A stretch of DNA of 36,813 bases from an uncultured Oscillospiraceae bacterium (GCA_947587025.1 CANPXW010000015.1:1-36813), one strand, 5' to 3'. Positions 1 to 9,608 are shown, counted from the stretch's first letter. Translations and numbers: made by a program. Notes: a model not told the origin generated them from the sequence alone.

Positions 1-134
1 GCGGCCTCGACAGCGTTCATGTCGTCCGGGTTCGTGATGGTCTCCATGCTCGCGCGGTTCAGGGTGCCGTCCGGATTCACAGCCACCTTCCCCGACGTGT
101 CAGGGACCTGCTTCACACATACGATGATCTTCAT
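1..134 (-). CDS. etfB: Electron transfer flavoprotein beta subunit, N-terminal part
   Basis: Only the first 44 codons are in the window; the gene runs off its left edge. The start MKIIVCVKQVPDT and the following NPDGTLNR...NPDDMNAVEA are the typical N terminus of EtfB, the small subunit of the FAD/AMP-binding electron transfer flavoprotein. The ATG has a good ribosome site (GGAGG, then about 10 nt). It lies 18 nt downstream of the acyl-CoA dehydrogenase stop on the same strand, so it is part of that operon. In butyrate-forming Clostridia, EtfAB and butyryl-CoA dehydrogenase form the electron-bifurcating complex that reduces crotonyl-CoA and ferredoxin with NADH; that role here is inferred from neighbours. 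etfA is expected just outside the window. Confidence 0.93.
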   Translation of the reverse strand, partial: MKIIVCVKQVPDTSGKVAVNPDGTLNRASMETITNPDDMNAVEA

Positions 135-152
135 TTCTATTTCTTCCTCCTC

Positions 153-1316
<1,164 letters not shown>

Positions 1317-1337
1317 ATATCTTTACTCCTTCAAAAG

Positions 1338-2174
1338 TTATTTGCTGTAATCGTAGAAGCCCTTGCCGGACTTGCGTCCCAGCAGGCCGCCGCGGACCAT
1401 CTTCTTCAGGAGCAGGGCGGGACGGTACTTGCTGTCGCCGGTCTCGTTGTAGAGGGTCTCCATGATGGCCAGGCACACGTCCAGGCCGATGAAATCGCCC
1501 AGCTCCAGGGGGCCCATGGGGTGGTTGGCGCCCAGCTTCATGGCCTTGTCGATGTCCGCCGGAGAGGCCACGCCGGTCTCCACCAGGCCGATGCCCTCGT
1601 TGATCATGGGGATGAGGATCTTGTTGACCACGAAGCCAGGGGCCTCCGCCACCTCGACGGGGTCCTTGCCGATCTCCTGGGCCAGCTTATAGATGAACTC
1701 GAAGGTCTCCTGGGTGGTATTGGCGCCCCGGATGACCTCCACCAGCTTCATGCTGGGCACGGGGTTGAAGAAGTGCATGCCGATGACCGGGTGCTTCAGG
1801 CCCAGGCCCATCTCCGTCACGGACAGAGAAGAGGTGTTGGAAGCGAAGACCGTCTCGGGCTTGCACAGCTCGTCCAGCTCCTTGAGCAGCTCCTTCTTGG
1901 TGGCCATGTCCTCCTTGACGCACTCGATGACCAGATCGGCGTCGGCGCAAGCGGACTTCTCCTCCACCAGCACGTTGGCGAGCAGGGCGTCCACGGCCTC
2001 CTGGGTCATCTTGCCCTTGGCCACGCGCTTGGCCAGGGAGGCGGCCAGCTTATCCTTGTGCTTCTGCGCGGAAGCCACGGAGCTGGCATACATCAGGGCG
2101 GTGTGGCCCTTCGCGGCGAACACCTGGGCGATACCGCTGCCCATGGTGCCGGCGCCAAATACTGCGACCTTCAT
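1338..2174 (-). CDS. hbd: 3-hydroxybutyryl-CoA dehydrogenase
   Basis: A 278-residue protein, the usual length for the bacterial single-function enzyme. The N terminus carries the Rossmann motif [13 protein letters not shown] (residues 5-17). The middle has the 3-hydroxyacyl-CoA dehydrogenase signature [15 protein letters not shown], including the catalytic His of HFFNP, and the C-terminal dimerisation domain ends in [14 protein letters not shown]. It reduces acetoacetyl-CoA to 3-hydroxybutyryl-CoA. TAGGAGGAAA precedes the ATG. It is the first gene of the hbd-bcd-etfB operon, read from the promoter at 2259-2287. Thiolase (thl) and crotonase (crt) are not in the window, so the cluster is split compared with the classical bcs operon. 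Confidence 0.95.
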   Translation of the reverse strand: MKVAVFGAGTMGSGIAQVFAAKGHTALMYASSVASAQKHKDKLAASLAKRVAKGKMTQEAVDALLANVLVEEKSACADADLVIECVKEDMATKKELLKELDELCKPETVFASNTSSLSVTEMGLGLKHPVIGMHFFNPVPSMKLVEVIRGANTTQETFEFIYKLAQEIGKDPVEVAEAPGFVVNKILIPMINEGIGLVETGVASPADIDKAMKLGANHPMGPLELGDFIGLDVCLAIMETLYNETGDSKYRPALLLKKMVRGGLLGRKSGKGFYDYSK

Positions 2175-2258
2175 TGCGTTTCCTCCTATGAATGTAAAAA
2201 TTTTTTAATTGACGAAAACCCGTAGCAGAACAGGCACGGACCTTCCGCGCCATTCGTT

Positions 2259-2287
2259 ATTATAATGGCAATCCCCCGAATTATCAA
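2259..2287 (-). promoter_or_regulatory. Sigma-A promoter of hbd-bcd-etfB
   Basis: On the minus strand a TTGATA -35 box (2282-2287) is followed after exactly 17 nt by a perfect TATAAT -10 box (2259-2264). The predicted leader is about 80 nt and holds a small hairpin (GGCGCGG/CCGTGCC) near its 5' end and an AT-rich stretch before the ribosome site. No good Rex-type dyad was found, although Rex often controls this pathway in Clostridia. Confidence 0.75.
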
Positions 2288-2385
2288 GTGCAATCACAGC
2301 GGAAACCGGCCATTTTTTCTGATTTCTGCATATCGCACAATATGGGGCCGATCCGGTTGGCGGTTTCGTTAATTTTTTGCCACAC

Positions 2386-3258
2386 TCACCCTTCCGCCCC
2401 GGCCCGGCGGGTCCTCTCCCCGATGGCTCTGGCGGCGGGCGCTGCGGCCAGGCCGCCCTGGCCCGTCTCCCGCAGGCTGGCCGGCATGAGCCGTCCCACG
2501 GCCCCCATGGCGTCGATCACCTCGTCGCAGGGGATGGCGGAGCCCACCCCTGCCAGGGCCATATCGGCGCAGGCCATGGCGTTGACCGCCCCCATCACGT
2601 TGCGCTTGACGCAGGGCTCCTCCACCAGGCCCGCCACCGGGTCGCACACCAGGCCCATCACGTTCTGCAGGGCCATGGCGCAGGCGGCGGCCATCTGCTC
2701 CGGCGCGCCGTTTTTGGCCTGGACCAGCGCGGCGGCGGCCATGGCCGAGGCGGATCCTATCTCCGCCTGGCAGCCGCCCTCCGCCCCGGATATGGACGCC
2801 CGGGCGGCGATCACCTGGCCGAAGCCCGCCGCCGTGTACAGGCACCGGACCATGGCCTCGTCGGAGAGCGCCTCCCGCTCCTGCAGGGGCAGCAGCACCG
2901 CCGGCAGCACGCCGCTGGCCCCCGCCGTAGGCGCGGCCACGATGCGGCCCATGCAGGCGTTCTGCTCCGCCACCGCCAGAGCGGCGGCGATCACCCTCTG
3001 CATATATGCCCCGCACAGGGGCGTCTCCAGCGCGGACACCTTCGCCGCCTGGCCGCCGGAAAGGCCGCTGGCAGAGCGCCGGCGTGGGTCATAGTCCGCC
3101 GCCGAGCGGACCATGGCCCGCCACAGGGCCTCCATGCGCTCCAGGCTCTCGCTCTCCGGCACGCCCCGGTCCCGGCAGTCGTCGGCCAGCACCGCCCGCC
3201 ACAGGCTCCCCGCGTCCTTCGCCGCCTCCAGCAGCGCCGATACGGAATCGAATGCCAT
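2386..3258 (-). CDS. sdaAA: L-serine dehydratase, iron-sulfur-dependent, alpha subunit
   Basis: A 290-residue catalytic subunit of the oxygen-sensitive [4Fe-4S] serine dehydratase that turns L-serine into pyruvate and ammonia. Visible family motifs are APTAGASGVLPAVL (about residue 108), GAEGGCQAEIGSA (about 158) and GLVCDPVAGLVEEPC (about 203), which supply conserved cysteines for the cluster. It starts one base after the stop of sdaAB, so the two are translationally coupled. The C terminus is rich in Ala and Arg and shows no extra domain. No convincing terminator was seen in the 100 bases after the stop. Serine catabolism gives pyruvate that could feed the butyrate branch encoded next door; this link is inference from proximity. 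Confidence 0.94.
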   Translation of the reverse strand: MAFDSVSALLEAAKDAGSLWRAVLADDCRDRGVPESESLERMEALWRAMVRSAADYDPRRRSASGLSGGQAAKVSALETPLCGAYMQRVIAAALAVAEQNACMGRIVAAPTAGASGVLPAVLLPLQEREALSDEAMVRCLYTAAGFGQVIAARASISGAEGGCQAEIGSASAMAAAALVQAKNGAPEQMAAACAMALQNVMGLVCDPVAGLVEEPCVKRNVMGAVNAMACADMALAGVGSAIPCDEVIDAMGAVGRLMPASLRETGQGGLAAAPAARAIGERTRRAGAEG

Positions 3259-3259
3259 G

Positions 3260-3925
3260 TCAGCCCTCCTCCATGTCGATATAGGTGCACCGCACCACCC
3301 CGTCCAGCGCGGACAGCGTCGCCCGCAGCGCCGGCGGCAGGGGCTCGTCGCACTCGATGACCATCACCGCCAGGCCGCCCCGCCGGTCCCGGTAAAGCTG
3401 CACAGCGGCGATGTTGGCGCCGCTGTCCGAGAGCATCCGGGTCACCTCCGAGAGCATGCCCGGCCGGTCCTCGTTGCGGATGATCAGGGTGGGCAGCTGG
3501 CTGGAAAAGGCCGCCTCCAGCCCGTCGATGGCGTTGACCCGGATGCGCCCGCCGCCCAGGGAGGAGGCGGACACGGTCAGCGTCCGCTCCTCGGTGTTGG
3601 TGACGGCCAGCAGGGCAGTGTTGGGATGGGCGCCGGGTATCTCGCCGTTGCGGATGGTCACGGCCATGCCCGCTCCCTCCGCCAGCCACAGGCTGGAGGG
3701 GATGCGCTCATCGTCCGGGGCCATGCCCAGCAGCCCCGCCACGATGGCCCGGTCCGTGCCGTGGCCCGCGCCGGTGGCCGCAAAGGAGCCGTGCAGCAGG
3801 ATGTCCGCCCGCACCGGCTGGCTGCCCAGCAGCCGGCGGGCCATGCGCCCGATGCGCACCGCCCCCGCCGTGTGGGACGATGACGGTCCCACCATCACCG
3901 GCCCCATGATGTCGAATATCGTCAT
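3260..3925 (-). CDS. sdaAB: L-serine dehydratase, iron-sulfur-dependent, beta subunit
   Basis: A 221-residue subunit. The N-terminal half starts with IFDIMGPVMVGPSSSHTAGA, the hallmark of the SdaAB domain, and the C-terminal third (about residues 148-221, LIIRNEDRPGMLSEVTRML and following) is an ACT domain, commonly a small-molecule-binding regulatory fold. With sdaAA it forms the two-subunit enzyme found in Firmicutes, unlike the fused enzyme of E. coli. AGGGAG precedes the ATG. The pair forms its own short operon, closely downstream of the terminator-like hairpin at 3958-3980. Its promoter must lie in or near that hairpin region and was not clearly seen. Confidence 0.94.
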   Translation of the reverse strand: MTIFDIMGPVMVGPSSSHTAGAVRIGRMARRLLGSQPVRADILLHGSFAATGAGHGTDRAIVAGLLGMAPDDERIPSSLWLAEGAGMAVTIRNGEIPGAHPNTALLAVTNTEERTLTVSASSLGGGRIRVNAIDGLEAAFSSQLPTLIIRNEDRPGMLSEVTRMLSDSGANIAAVQLYRDRRGGLAVMVIECDEPLPPALRATLSALDGVVRCTYIDMEEG

Positions 3926-3957
3926 TGGCTGACGCTCCCTTCATGCAGGATAAGCGC

Positions 3958-3980
3958 CCCCGGGAGCGATGCTCCCGGGG
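3958..3980 (-). terminator. Terminator-like hairpin after the 3996-5906 gene
   Basis: A perfect 10-bp GC-rich stem (3958-3967 with 3971-3980) and a 3-nt loop lie just past the stop codon of the secreted-protein gene. On the minus strand the hairpin is followed by GCGCTTATCC, so the U-tract is poor. It may end transcription weakly or protect the 3' end. Confidence 0.5.
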
Positions 3981-3995
3981 ACGTGCTATACGCCG

Positions 3996-5906
3996 TCACT
4001 CATACTCGTCGGCCACATCCAGGGACAGGCGCACGGCGAAGAGATACTCCTCCGTATCCTTCACCTGGGCCGAGACCGTCATCTCTATGGTCTCAAAGCG
4101 CTCTATGCCGGCGATGTCCTCGGCCATATCGGCCAGGTCCGGCAGGAACTGGGCCGCCATCGTATAGGTGCCCGCGTTCCACTTTACCGTGGACTGCTGG
4201 CTGCTCTGAGGCTCCACCTCTGTCCCCCAGATGGGGTCATAGTATACGCCGTTGACGGTCACATCCTGCAGGGCGAAGAGGACGGTGCTGTCCGTATCGT
4301 TTTGCAGATACAGCTCCAGACTGGCGGAGTTCCCGTCCGGCTCAAAGCCGGTGGCCGCCATGAGGGCGCCATTCTCCTCCCCCAGCACGACGAACTCCTC
4401 CGGCTCCGCGTCCTCGGCCGCCTTGGCTGCCGCCGCCTCGGCGGCGTCCTCGCCGGTGAAGATGCCCTCAAAGATGGCCGTCACGATGCTGTCGTCCATG
4501 GCGACGCCGCTGTCCGGCAGGAAGGTGTACACCACCTCTGCCGTCACCAGCAGCTGTCCCACCGGCGCGGCGGCGTAGTAGCTCACCTGCTGCGTCTGCT
4601 GGCCGAACAGGTTCACGGACCCCTTGGTGATCCGGGCCCAGGTGACAGGCATGTCGTTGATGGTCTCCGTCACGGGTTCGGTGGCCTCAATCGTCTCTCC
4701 CTCCGAGGCCGTCTCCTGCTTGATCCCGACATTGTAGCTGACCGTTTCCGACACCCAGGCTGCGGGATCGTCTTCGTTCTCAAGGCCCAGATAGGCCCGG
4801 CCCATCCCCACACCTCTGTCGCGGGAGTAGTCCAGCATAGTCAGCACGTTGCTCTGCTGGTCGAACTGTTCAAAGAACGGTCCCTCCGGGAGGACGGCCA
4901 CAACGGTCTCCCCGCCGGCGGACAGAGTGATGGGATCGGAGGTCTCCAGGTCCTCGTCGAACTGCTCCTCTGTGAACGCCGCCCCGGTCTCCTCCACAGG
5001 CGCCTCTGTGGGCGTCGGCTCCTCTGCAGGCTCCTCCGTGGGCGCCGGCTCCGCTGCGGATGCAAGACTGTTCATATCCAGGGTGAATCGCGGCTCATCC
5101 AGGGTCTGTCTGGCCTCGGAGTCCGTGACCGTCAGCCCGAAGTCCACGGTCTCCACCGTGTCGATGCCGGCGGCCTGAAGGTCCTCGATCCGCCAGATGC
5201 AATAGTTGATGCTCATCGCGCCCGGGAGGACCAGCGCCCACCAGGACGGATCGCATGCGGTGCCGTTGAGTTTCACATCGGCGGACCTCAAATGCACGGT
5301 GTGGTCCGTCTCGTTTTTCACGGTGAACCCAAGGCGGAGCATGTCGTCCTGACTGTAGAAGACATCATGGATCACGATGCTCACATCGCCGCTCAGCACC
5401 TCTATGGGCGCAAAGCCGCTGTCCTGGGCAGGTTCCTCCACCGCAGGCCCTCCGTCTCCCGTCCCGGGAACAGACCAGGACAGCACCTCGTTGTATACCT
5501 CGGCATACAAGTCGCCCTCTGGGACGAGGGCATAGAGCTTGACCTGGACGTCCTTCACGTAGCGGATACCTTTCTCTTCCATCTCCTTGGCGGACAAGAA
5601 CAGGATCAGCTGACTGTTCATCTCCGAATTGGCTTCGACGGTCTCATCCATCCCCATGTTCGTCATCACGCCATTGACCGCCAAGCCATCCGTGCCGAAC
5701 GACAGAGGCTGGTCCGTCTTGTTCTCCAGCAGGACCTCGAAGGCGGGACCGTTCCCCCCGGCCGGGTCATAGCCCGTCACCGTGACGGCTAAAATGTCGT
5801 TGTCCGCCAGGACGATCGGCTCAAACTCCACCGCTCCCAGAACGGGGACGGCCCCCAGGGCCAGAGCCATCGTCAGCGCCAGGACCAGCGCCAATATGCG
5901 TTTCAT
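3996..5906 (-). CDS. Large secreted protein with repeated Ig-like modules (paralogue 1)
   Basis: A protein of 636 residues counted from MKRILALVLALTMALALG, a clear Sec signal peptide ending near VLGA. This start is chosen over an upstream in-frame one because GGAGG sits 8 nt before the ATG and the promoter overlaps the upstream codons. Three copies of an all-beta module are visible, each with the pattern DND(I/V)xVTVTG...LLENKTDxPL...VNGVxxDPxW (about residues 35-145, 155-265 and 520-630). Between the second and third lie an acidic Pro/Glu/Thr linker (EEPAEEPTPTEAP) and a different 190-residue domain. No enzyme motif or cell-wall anchor was recognised. It is a tandem paralogue of the 6021-7976 gene. 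Function unknown; probably an extracellular or surface-associated protein. Confidence 0.8.
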   Translation of the reverse strand: MKRILALVLALTMALALGAVPVLGAVEFEPIVLADNDILAVTVTGYDPAGGNGPAFEVLLENKTDQPLSFGTDGLAVNGVMTNMGMDETVEANSEMNSQLILFLSAKEMEEKGIRYVKDVQVKLYALVPEGDLYAEVYNEVLSWSVPGTGDGGPAVEEPAQDSGFAPIEVLSGDVSIVIHDVFYSQDDMLRLGFTVKNETDHTVHLRSADVKLNGTACDPSWWALVLPGAMSINYCIWRIEDLQAAGIDTVETVDFGLTVTDSEARQTLDEPRFTLDMNSLASAAEPAPTEEPAEEPTPTEAPVEETGAAFTEEQFDEDLETSDPITLSAGGETVVAVLPEGPFFEQFDQQSNVLTMLDYSRDRGVGMGRAYLGLENEDDPAAWVSETVSYNVGIKQETASEGETIEATEPVTETINDMPVTWARITKGSVNLFGQQTQQVSYYAAAPVGQLLVTAEVVYTFLPDSGVAMDDSIVTAIFEGIFTGEDAAEAAAAKAAEDAEPEEFVVLGEENGALMAATGFEPDGNSASLELYLQNDTDSTVLFALQDVTVNGVYYDPIWGTEVEPQSSQQSTVKWNAGTYTMAAQFLPDLADMAEDIAGIERFETIEMTVSAQVKDTEEYLFAVRLSLDVADEYE

Positions 5907-5943
5907 CACATTCTCCCTCCTGCAATTGCTCCGTTCTTCCCCA

Positions 5944-5972
5944 CTTATACCATACATAGCGCTCCCATGCAA
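5944..5972 (-). promoter_or_regulatory. Sigma-A promoter of the 3996-5906 gene
   Basis: TTGCAT (5967-5972), 17-nt spacer, TATAAG (5944-5949) on the minus strand. The spacer GGGAGCGCTATGTATGG is nearly the same as in the promoter of the paralogue at 8015-8043, so the promoter was duplicated with the gene. The upstream gene's terminator ends only a few bases before the -35 box. Confidence 0.75.
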
Positions 5973-5979
5973 GCGGAAA

Positions 5980-6008
5980 AGCCCGCCGGAGACACGCTCC
6001 GGCGGGCT
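5980..6008 (-). terminator. Rho-independent terminator after the 6021-7976 gene
   Basis: A perfect 11-bp stem (5980-5990 with 5998-6008), 7-nt loop, and GCTTTTCC on the minus strand. It lies 13 nt after the stop codon and separates the two paralogues into single-gene transcription units. Confidence 0.8.
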
Positions 6009-6020
6009 ACGGTGCCCTGT

Positions 6021-7976
6021 TTATCCTCCCTGGGTCACGTCCAGGGTAACTGTCTTGGAAAACAGCTCCTCCTCGGTGTCCGTCACATAGGCCCGGACGG
6101 TCATGGAGATGGTCTCGAACTGCTCGATGGAATCGATCTCGAACACCATGGCCGCTATATCGGGATCGCTCAGCGCCGCGAACTGCAGGAAGCCCACAGA
6201 CCAGTCGGCGTCGCTTTCCTCGCTGGCGCCCGGGTCCAGCGACGCTGCCCAGTAGGGGTCGTAGGGAATGCCGTTGACGGTCACGTCGTCCAGCGTGAAC
6301 GTGATGTTCTTGTCGGTCTCATTTTCCGCGTACAACCCCATGGTGGCATTATGTCCCCCCTGGTTCTCAAATCCGGTCATAGCCAGGAAGGCGCCGCCGC
6401 CGGAGCCCAGCTCCGTCATCTCCTGCTCGTTCTCCTCCCCACCAGCCGCCTCGGCGGACGCCTCGCCGCCGTCCAGAGCCACATGGCCGAAAATGGTGGT
6501 CACGACGCTGTCGTCAATGGCGCTGCCGTTGTCCATCTGGTAGGTGTACTCCACCTCCGCCGTCAGCAGGAAGGGTCCCGCCTTCGTGGCGGCGCAGTAA
6601 TCCAAAGACTGCACCCGGCTGCCAAAGACGTTGGTGGTCTCGTAGGTGGCCTTGGCCCAGGTGACGGACATGCCGTTGATCTGCTCCGTCACAGCTTCCG
6701 TGGCCTGGATGTTCTCCTCCTCCATGTCCTCCGCGACGCCCTGCCAGTATTCGATCTTATCCGTCACATATCCCTCTGGGTCGCTCTCGTCCACCAGGTG
6801 CAGGCCGGTGCGGCCCGAGCCGTAATCCAGGACGTGGACCATCATGGCGTCCACATTGCTGGACTGGCTGAACTCATCGTAGAGCACGCACTCCGAAGGC
6901 AGGGAAATGGTGACGCTCTGGCCGCCGGTGGAGAGAGTGATGGGGTCCGTCGTGGTCAGCTTCTCCTCCAGTGCCTCATAGACGAATTCCCCGGCCGGCA
7001 CTTCTGCGGGCTCCTCCTCGGGTTTTTCCGCCGGCTCCTCTGCAGGTCCTTCCACGGGTTCCTCCGCAGGTTCTTCCACAGGTTCCTCCGACGGCTCCTC
7101 CGTGGGTGCGGCGGCCTCAAATCCGGTCAGGTCGATCGTCACCGGCTCGCTCGCCCGTTTCTCATAGGTCTCGGAAGAAACGACGGTCATATCGAACTCC
7201 ACCGTCTCAAAGCTCTCGATATGGGCATCCTCCAACTTGCTCTTCATCCAGTAAAAATGGTGCTCATAGGCAGAGGTGCCGGCCGGCAGCGAGCAGCTCC
7301 AGTAGGGGTCGCATATCACGCCGTTGATAGAGGCATTCTCCGTCCGGAACGTCACGTCCTCCTCGGTATTGTTCTCCAGGTAGAAGACAAAGGAGGGTTC
7401 CCCGTCGTCCCAGGGGCCGTCCGGGTCGAAATCCTTGATGACAGCGGTATAGTCCCCGGACATGACCTGGATCTCCTCAAAGCCGCTGTCGAAGGTCAGC
7501 TCGGCCAGCGCCGGCGTCTCAGACACCGCGTTGACGGACCAGGTGAGCAGGTCATCGAACACTGTCTCGATGCTGTCCCCGCCCTCATAGACCCAGAGCC
7601 TCAACATCACGCTGTCGATGTAGTTGACGCCGCTTTTCGCCATGTCGTCATCATACCACTGCAGGACGCAGTATACCTGCTGGCCGGCGGCCACTTCCTC
7701 AGAGCCGTAGCCGTCGCATCTGCGGCCGTTCAGATAGGATTCCTTGGTAGCAAAGTGCAGGTCCCTGTCGCTCTTGTTCTCGTACAGCATACTGAAGGAA
7801 GGCCGGCCGTCATCATCGAGCTCGAATTCCGTCACCGTCACCTTGATGTCGTCGTTGTCCACCAGGACCGTCTCCTCAAAGTCGTACTGCACATCCTCCG
7901 GCGCCGCCAGGGCGGGGACGGCCCCCAGGCTCATGACCATTGTAAGCATCAGGACCGCCGCCAATAAGCGTTTCAT
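6021..7976 (-). CDS. Large secreted protein with repeated Ig-like modules (paralogue 2)
   Basis: A protein of 651 residues from MKRLLAAVLMLTMVMSLGAV, a Sec signal peptide ending near PALA. The start is set by GGAGG 8 nt upstream, the same ribosome site as in the paralogue at 3996-5906. The domain order is the same: two beta modules with DNDDIKVTVTEFELDDD...LYENKSDRDL and FRTENASINGVICDPYWS, a Pro/Glu linker made of EEPxEEP repeats (about residues 290-335), a domain starting TTDPITLSTGGQSVTI, and a third module with FTLDDVTVNGIPYDPYW. Paralogy is clear over the full length, but the sequences have diverged a good deal, so the duplication is not recent. No catalytic motif seen; function unknown. 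Confidence 0.8.
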   Translation of the reverse strand: MKRLLAAVLMLTMVMSLGAVPALAAPEDVQYDFEETVLVDNDDIKVTVTEFELDDDGRPSFSMLYENKSDRDLHFATKESYLNGRRCDGYGSEEVAAGQQVYCVLQWYDDDMAKSGVNYIDSVMLRLWVYEGGDSIETVFDDLLTWSVNAVSETPALAELTFDSGFEEIQVMSGDYTAVIKDFDPDGPWDDGEPSFVFYLENNTEEDVTFRTENASINGVICDPYWSCSLPAGTSAYEHHFYWMKSKLEDAHIESFETVEFDMTVVSSETYEKRASEPVTIDLTGFEAAAPTEEPSEEPVEEPAEEPVEGPAEEPAEKPEEEPAEVPAGEFVYEALEEKLTTTDPITLSTGGQSVTISLPSECVLYDEFSQSSNVDAMMVHVLDYGSGRTGLHLVDESDPEGYVTDKIEYWQGVAEDMEEENIQATEAVTEQINGMSVTWAKATYETTNVFGSRVQSLDYCAATKAGPFLLTAEVEYTYQMDNGSAIDDSVVTTIFGHVALDGGEASAEAAGGEENEQEMTELGSGGGAFLAMTGFENQGGHNATMGLYAENETDKNITFTLDDVTVNGIPYDPYWAASLDPGASEESDADWSVGFLQFAALSDPDIAAMVFEIDSIEQFETISMTVRAYVTDTEEELFSKTVTLDVTQGG

Positions 7977-8014
7977 CACATTCTCCCTCCTGCAATTGTT
8001 TCGTTTTCTCTTCC

Positions 8015-8043
8015 ATCATACCATACATAACGCTCCCCTGCAA
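8015..8043 (-). promoter_or_regulatory. Sigma-A promoter of the 6021-7976 gene
   Basis: TTGCAG (8038-8043), 17-nt spacer, TATGAT (8015-8020) on the minus strand. Fifteen of the 17 spacer bases or more match the promoter of the downstream paralogue, which suggests common regulation. Confidence 0.75.
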
Positions 8044-8046
8044 GCG

Positions 8047-8088
8047 AAAGACCGCCCGTCGGATGTCCCCATCCGGCGGACGGTCTTT
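8047..8088 (-). terminator. Terminator of the spoIIA operon
   Basis: A 19-bp imperfect stem (8047-8065 with 8070-8088, two mismatches or wobbles) and a TCCC loop. The stem starts with AAAGACCG and ends with CGGTCTTT, and overlaps the sigF stop codon. The U-run is short (CTTT), so strength is uncertain. Confidence 0.65.
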
Positions 8089-8794
8089 ATCCGTCCAGCA
8101 TGTCACGCAGCTCCTTCACCGCCCGGCGCTCCAGCCGGGACACCTGCACCTGGCTCACCCCCAGCACCCGGCTGGCCTGCTCCTGTGTCATGCCGTGGTA
8201 AAAGCGCAGGAACACCGCCTGCCGCTCCTTTTCCGGCAGCGCCTCGATGGCCTGGCGCAGGGCCATGTGCTCCACCAGCCGCTCCTCCTCGGTCCAGTCG
8301 GCCAGCATCTGCTCCAGGGCAAAGCCGTCCTCCCCGCCGGGCTGCTGCAGCGACTCCACCGGCACGGTGGCCGTCTCCGCCACGGCGATGTCCTCCGGGG
8401 AGAAGCCGGTCTTTTCCGCCAGCTCCGACACGGTGGGCTCCCGGCCCAGGGCCTGCTCCAGGTCCTTCCGGGCCAGGCGGATGGAGGCGGCCCGCTCCTT
8501 CACGCCCCGGCTGACCTTCACCGCCCCGTCGTCCCGCAAAAACCGGCGTATCTCCCCGGAGATCTTGGGCACGGCGTAGGTGGAAAAGCGGGTGCCGTAG
8601 CGCTCGTCAAAGCCGTCGATGGCCTTCAGAAAGCCCAGGCAGCCCAGCTGGTACAGATCGTCCGGCTCCACGCCCCGGCCGAAGAACCGCCGGGCCACGC
8701 TCCATATGAGCCCGGCATTTTCCTCCACCATGCGGCCCGCCGCCTCCCTGTCCCCGGCCTGGGCCGCCCGCAGCATGGTGATGGTCTCGTCCAA
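8087..8794 (-). CDS. sigF: Forespore sigma factor sigma-F
   Basis: A 235-residue sigma-70-type factor. Region 2 is seen as EPDDLYQLGCLGFLKAID and RFSTYAVPKISGEIRRFLRDDG, region 3 follows, and region 4 has the helix-turn-helix MTQEQASRVLGVSQVQVSRLE. GEIxRFLRDDGxVKVSR is typical of the SigF/SigG group, and location after spoIIAA-spoIIAB identifies SigF. It directs early forespore transcription and is held inactive by SpoIIAB. The start is most likely the TTG at 8794, one base after the spoIIAB stop; an ATG six codons further in is the alternative. Translation is probably coupled to spoIIAB. Confidence 0.95.
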   Translation of the reverse strand: MDETITMLRAAQAGDREAAGRMVEENAGLIWSVARRFFGRGVEPDDLYQLGCLGFLKAIDGFDERYGTRFSTYAVPKISGEIRRFLRDDGAVKVSRGVKERAASIRLARKDLEQALGREPTVSELAEKTGFSPEDIAVAETATVPVESLQQPGGEDGFALEQMLADWTEEERLVEHMALRQAIEALPEKERQAVFLRFYHGMTQEQASRVLGVSQVQVSRLERRAVKELRDMLDG

Positions 8795-8795
8795 A

Positions 8796-9233
8796 TCACG
8801 TCCCCGCCTTCGTCCGGATGCGCTTTTTCATGGTCACGGTGGTGCCCCTGTCCGGGGCCGAGCGCACCCGCAGCCCGTCCATGAAGCTGGTCATGATGGT
8901 GAAGCCCATGCCGCTGCGGTCCTCGCCCCCGGTGGTATACATGGGCTCCATGGCCTTTTTCACGTCCGGGATGCCCCGGCCACGGTCCCGGACGGCGATC
9001 TCCAGCTGGTCGTCGTCCAGGATGCGCATGCGCAGCTGCACCGGCCCGGCCTGGTCCGGGTAGGCGTGCACGATGGCGTTGGTCACCGCCTCGGATACGG
9101 CGGTCTTGATGTCCCCCAGCTGGTCCATGGTGGGGTCCAGCTGGGCGGCGAAGGCCGCCGCAGCGGCCCGGGCAAAGCCCTCGTTCACGCTCCTGGCGGG
9201 GAATTCGATCTTTATGTAGTTGCGTTGTTTCAT
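8796..9233 (-). CDS. spoIIAB: Anti-sigma-F factor and serine kinase SpoIIAB
   Basis: A 145-residue GHKL-type ATPase. The N box is EAVTNAIVHAYPDQ, the G1 box is VRDRGRGIPDV and the G2 region is GGEDRSGMGFTIM, all in the right order. It binds sigma-F and phosphorylates SpoIIAA. The start is set at MKQRNYIKIEF because AAGGAG is 8 nt upstream of that ATG; the ATG two codons earlier lies too close to the ribosome site. It follows spoIIAA after about 30 nt. Length and motifs agree with the family, and the order AA-AB-sigF is the conserved one. Confidence 0.96.
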   Translation of the reverse strand: MKQRNYIKIEFPARSVNEGFARAAAAAFAAQLDPTMDQLGDIKTAVSEAVTNAIVHAYPDQAGPVQLRMRILDDDQLEIAVRDRGRGIPDVKKAMEPMYTTGGEDRSGMGFTIMTSFMDGLRVRSAPDRGTTVTMKKRIRTKAGT

Positions 9234-9263
9234 ATCCATCTCTCCTTATGTACGCGGCGCGGG

Positions 9264-9584
9264 TCACCCCTCCGCCGCAGACGATACCTGTATGAGCCGG
9301 TCGATGCCCGAGGCGTCCAGCACCTTCAGCGGCTGCTTCTTCGCGTTGACCACCCAGGTCCGGCCTCCCGCCGCCCCCATCAGCCGGGATATTTTCAGGA
9401 TGAGCGCGATGCCGGAGGAGTCCATGAAGGTCAGCCCCTCCATGTCCACCGCGCACTCCCGGGGCAGATAGTCGTCCACCGTGCGGCTGATGCGCCGCAG
9501 GGCGGCGGCCGCCTCGTGGTGGTCCAGCTCCCCCTTCAGATACAGCGTCAGCCGCCCGTCCTCATAGCTCGAAAGCACCTGCAT
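9264..9584 (-). CDS. spoIIAA: Anti-anti-sigma factor SpoIIAA
   Basis: A 106-residue STAS-domain protein. The phosphorylation loop FMDSSGIALIL (about residues 54-64) carries the serine that SpoIIAB phosphorylates and SpoIIE dephosphorylates in the known pathway. The start MQVLSSYEDG is chosen because GGGAGGGG is placed just upstream; an in-frame start 14 codons earlier would fall inside the leader hairpin. It is the first gene of the spoIIA operon. In Bacillus this operon is read by sigma-H; no clear sigma-H promoter was identified here. Confidence 0.95.
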   Translation of the reverse strand: MQVLSSYEDGRLTLYLKGELDHHEAAAALRRISRTVDDYLPRECAVDMEGLTFMDSSGIALILKISRLMGAAGGRTWVVNAKKQPLKVLDASGIDRLIQVSSAAEG

Positions 9585-9608
9585 TTTCTTCCCCTCCCAT
9601 ATAAAAGC

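Noticed and set aside
2175-2385. A Rex operator upstream of hbd
   Set aside because: No TTGTTAA-N4-TTAACAA-like dyad was found near the promoter; AT-rich pieces such as AATTAACGAA match only one half.
7010-7100. The repeated GAACCTGC/CTCCTC-like pattern as a CRISPR or DNA repeat
   Set aside because: It encodes the EEPxEEP linker of the secreted protein in frame, and the period follows codons.
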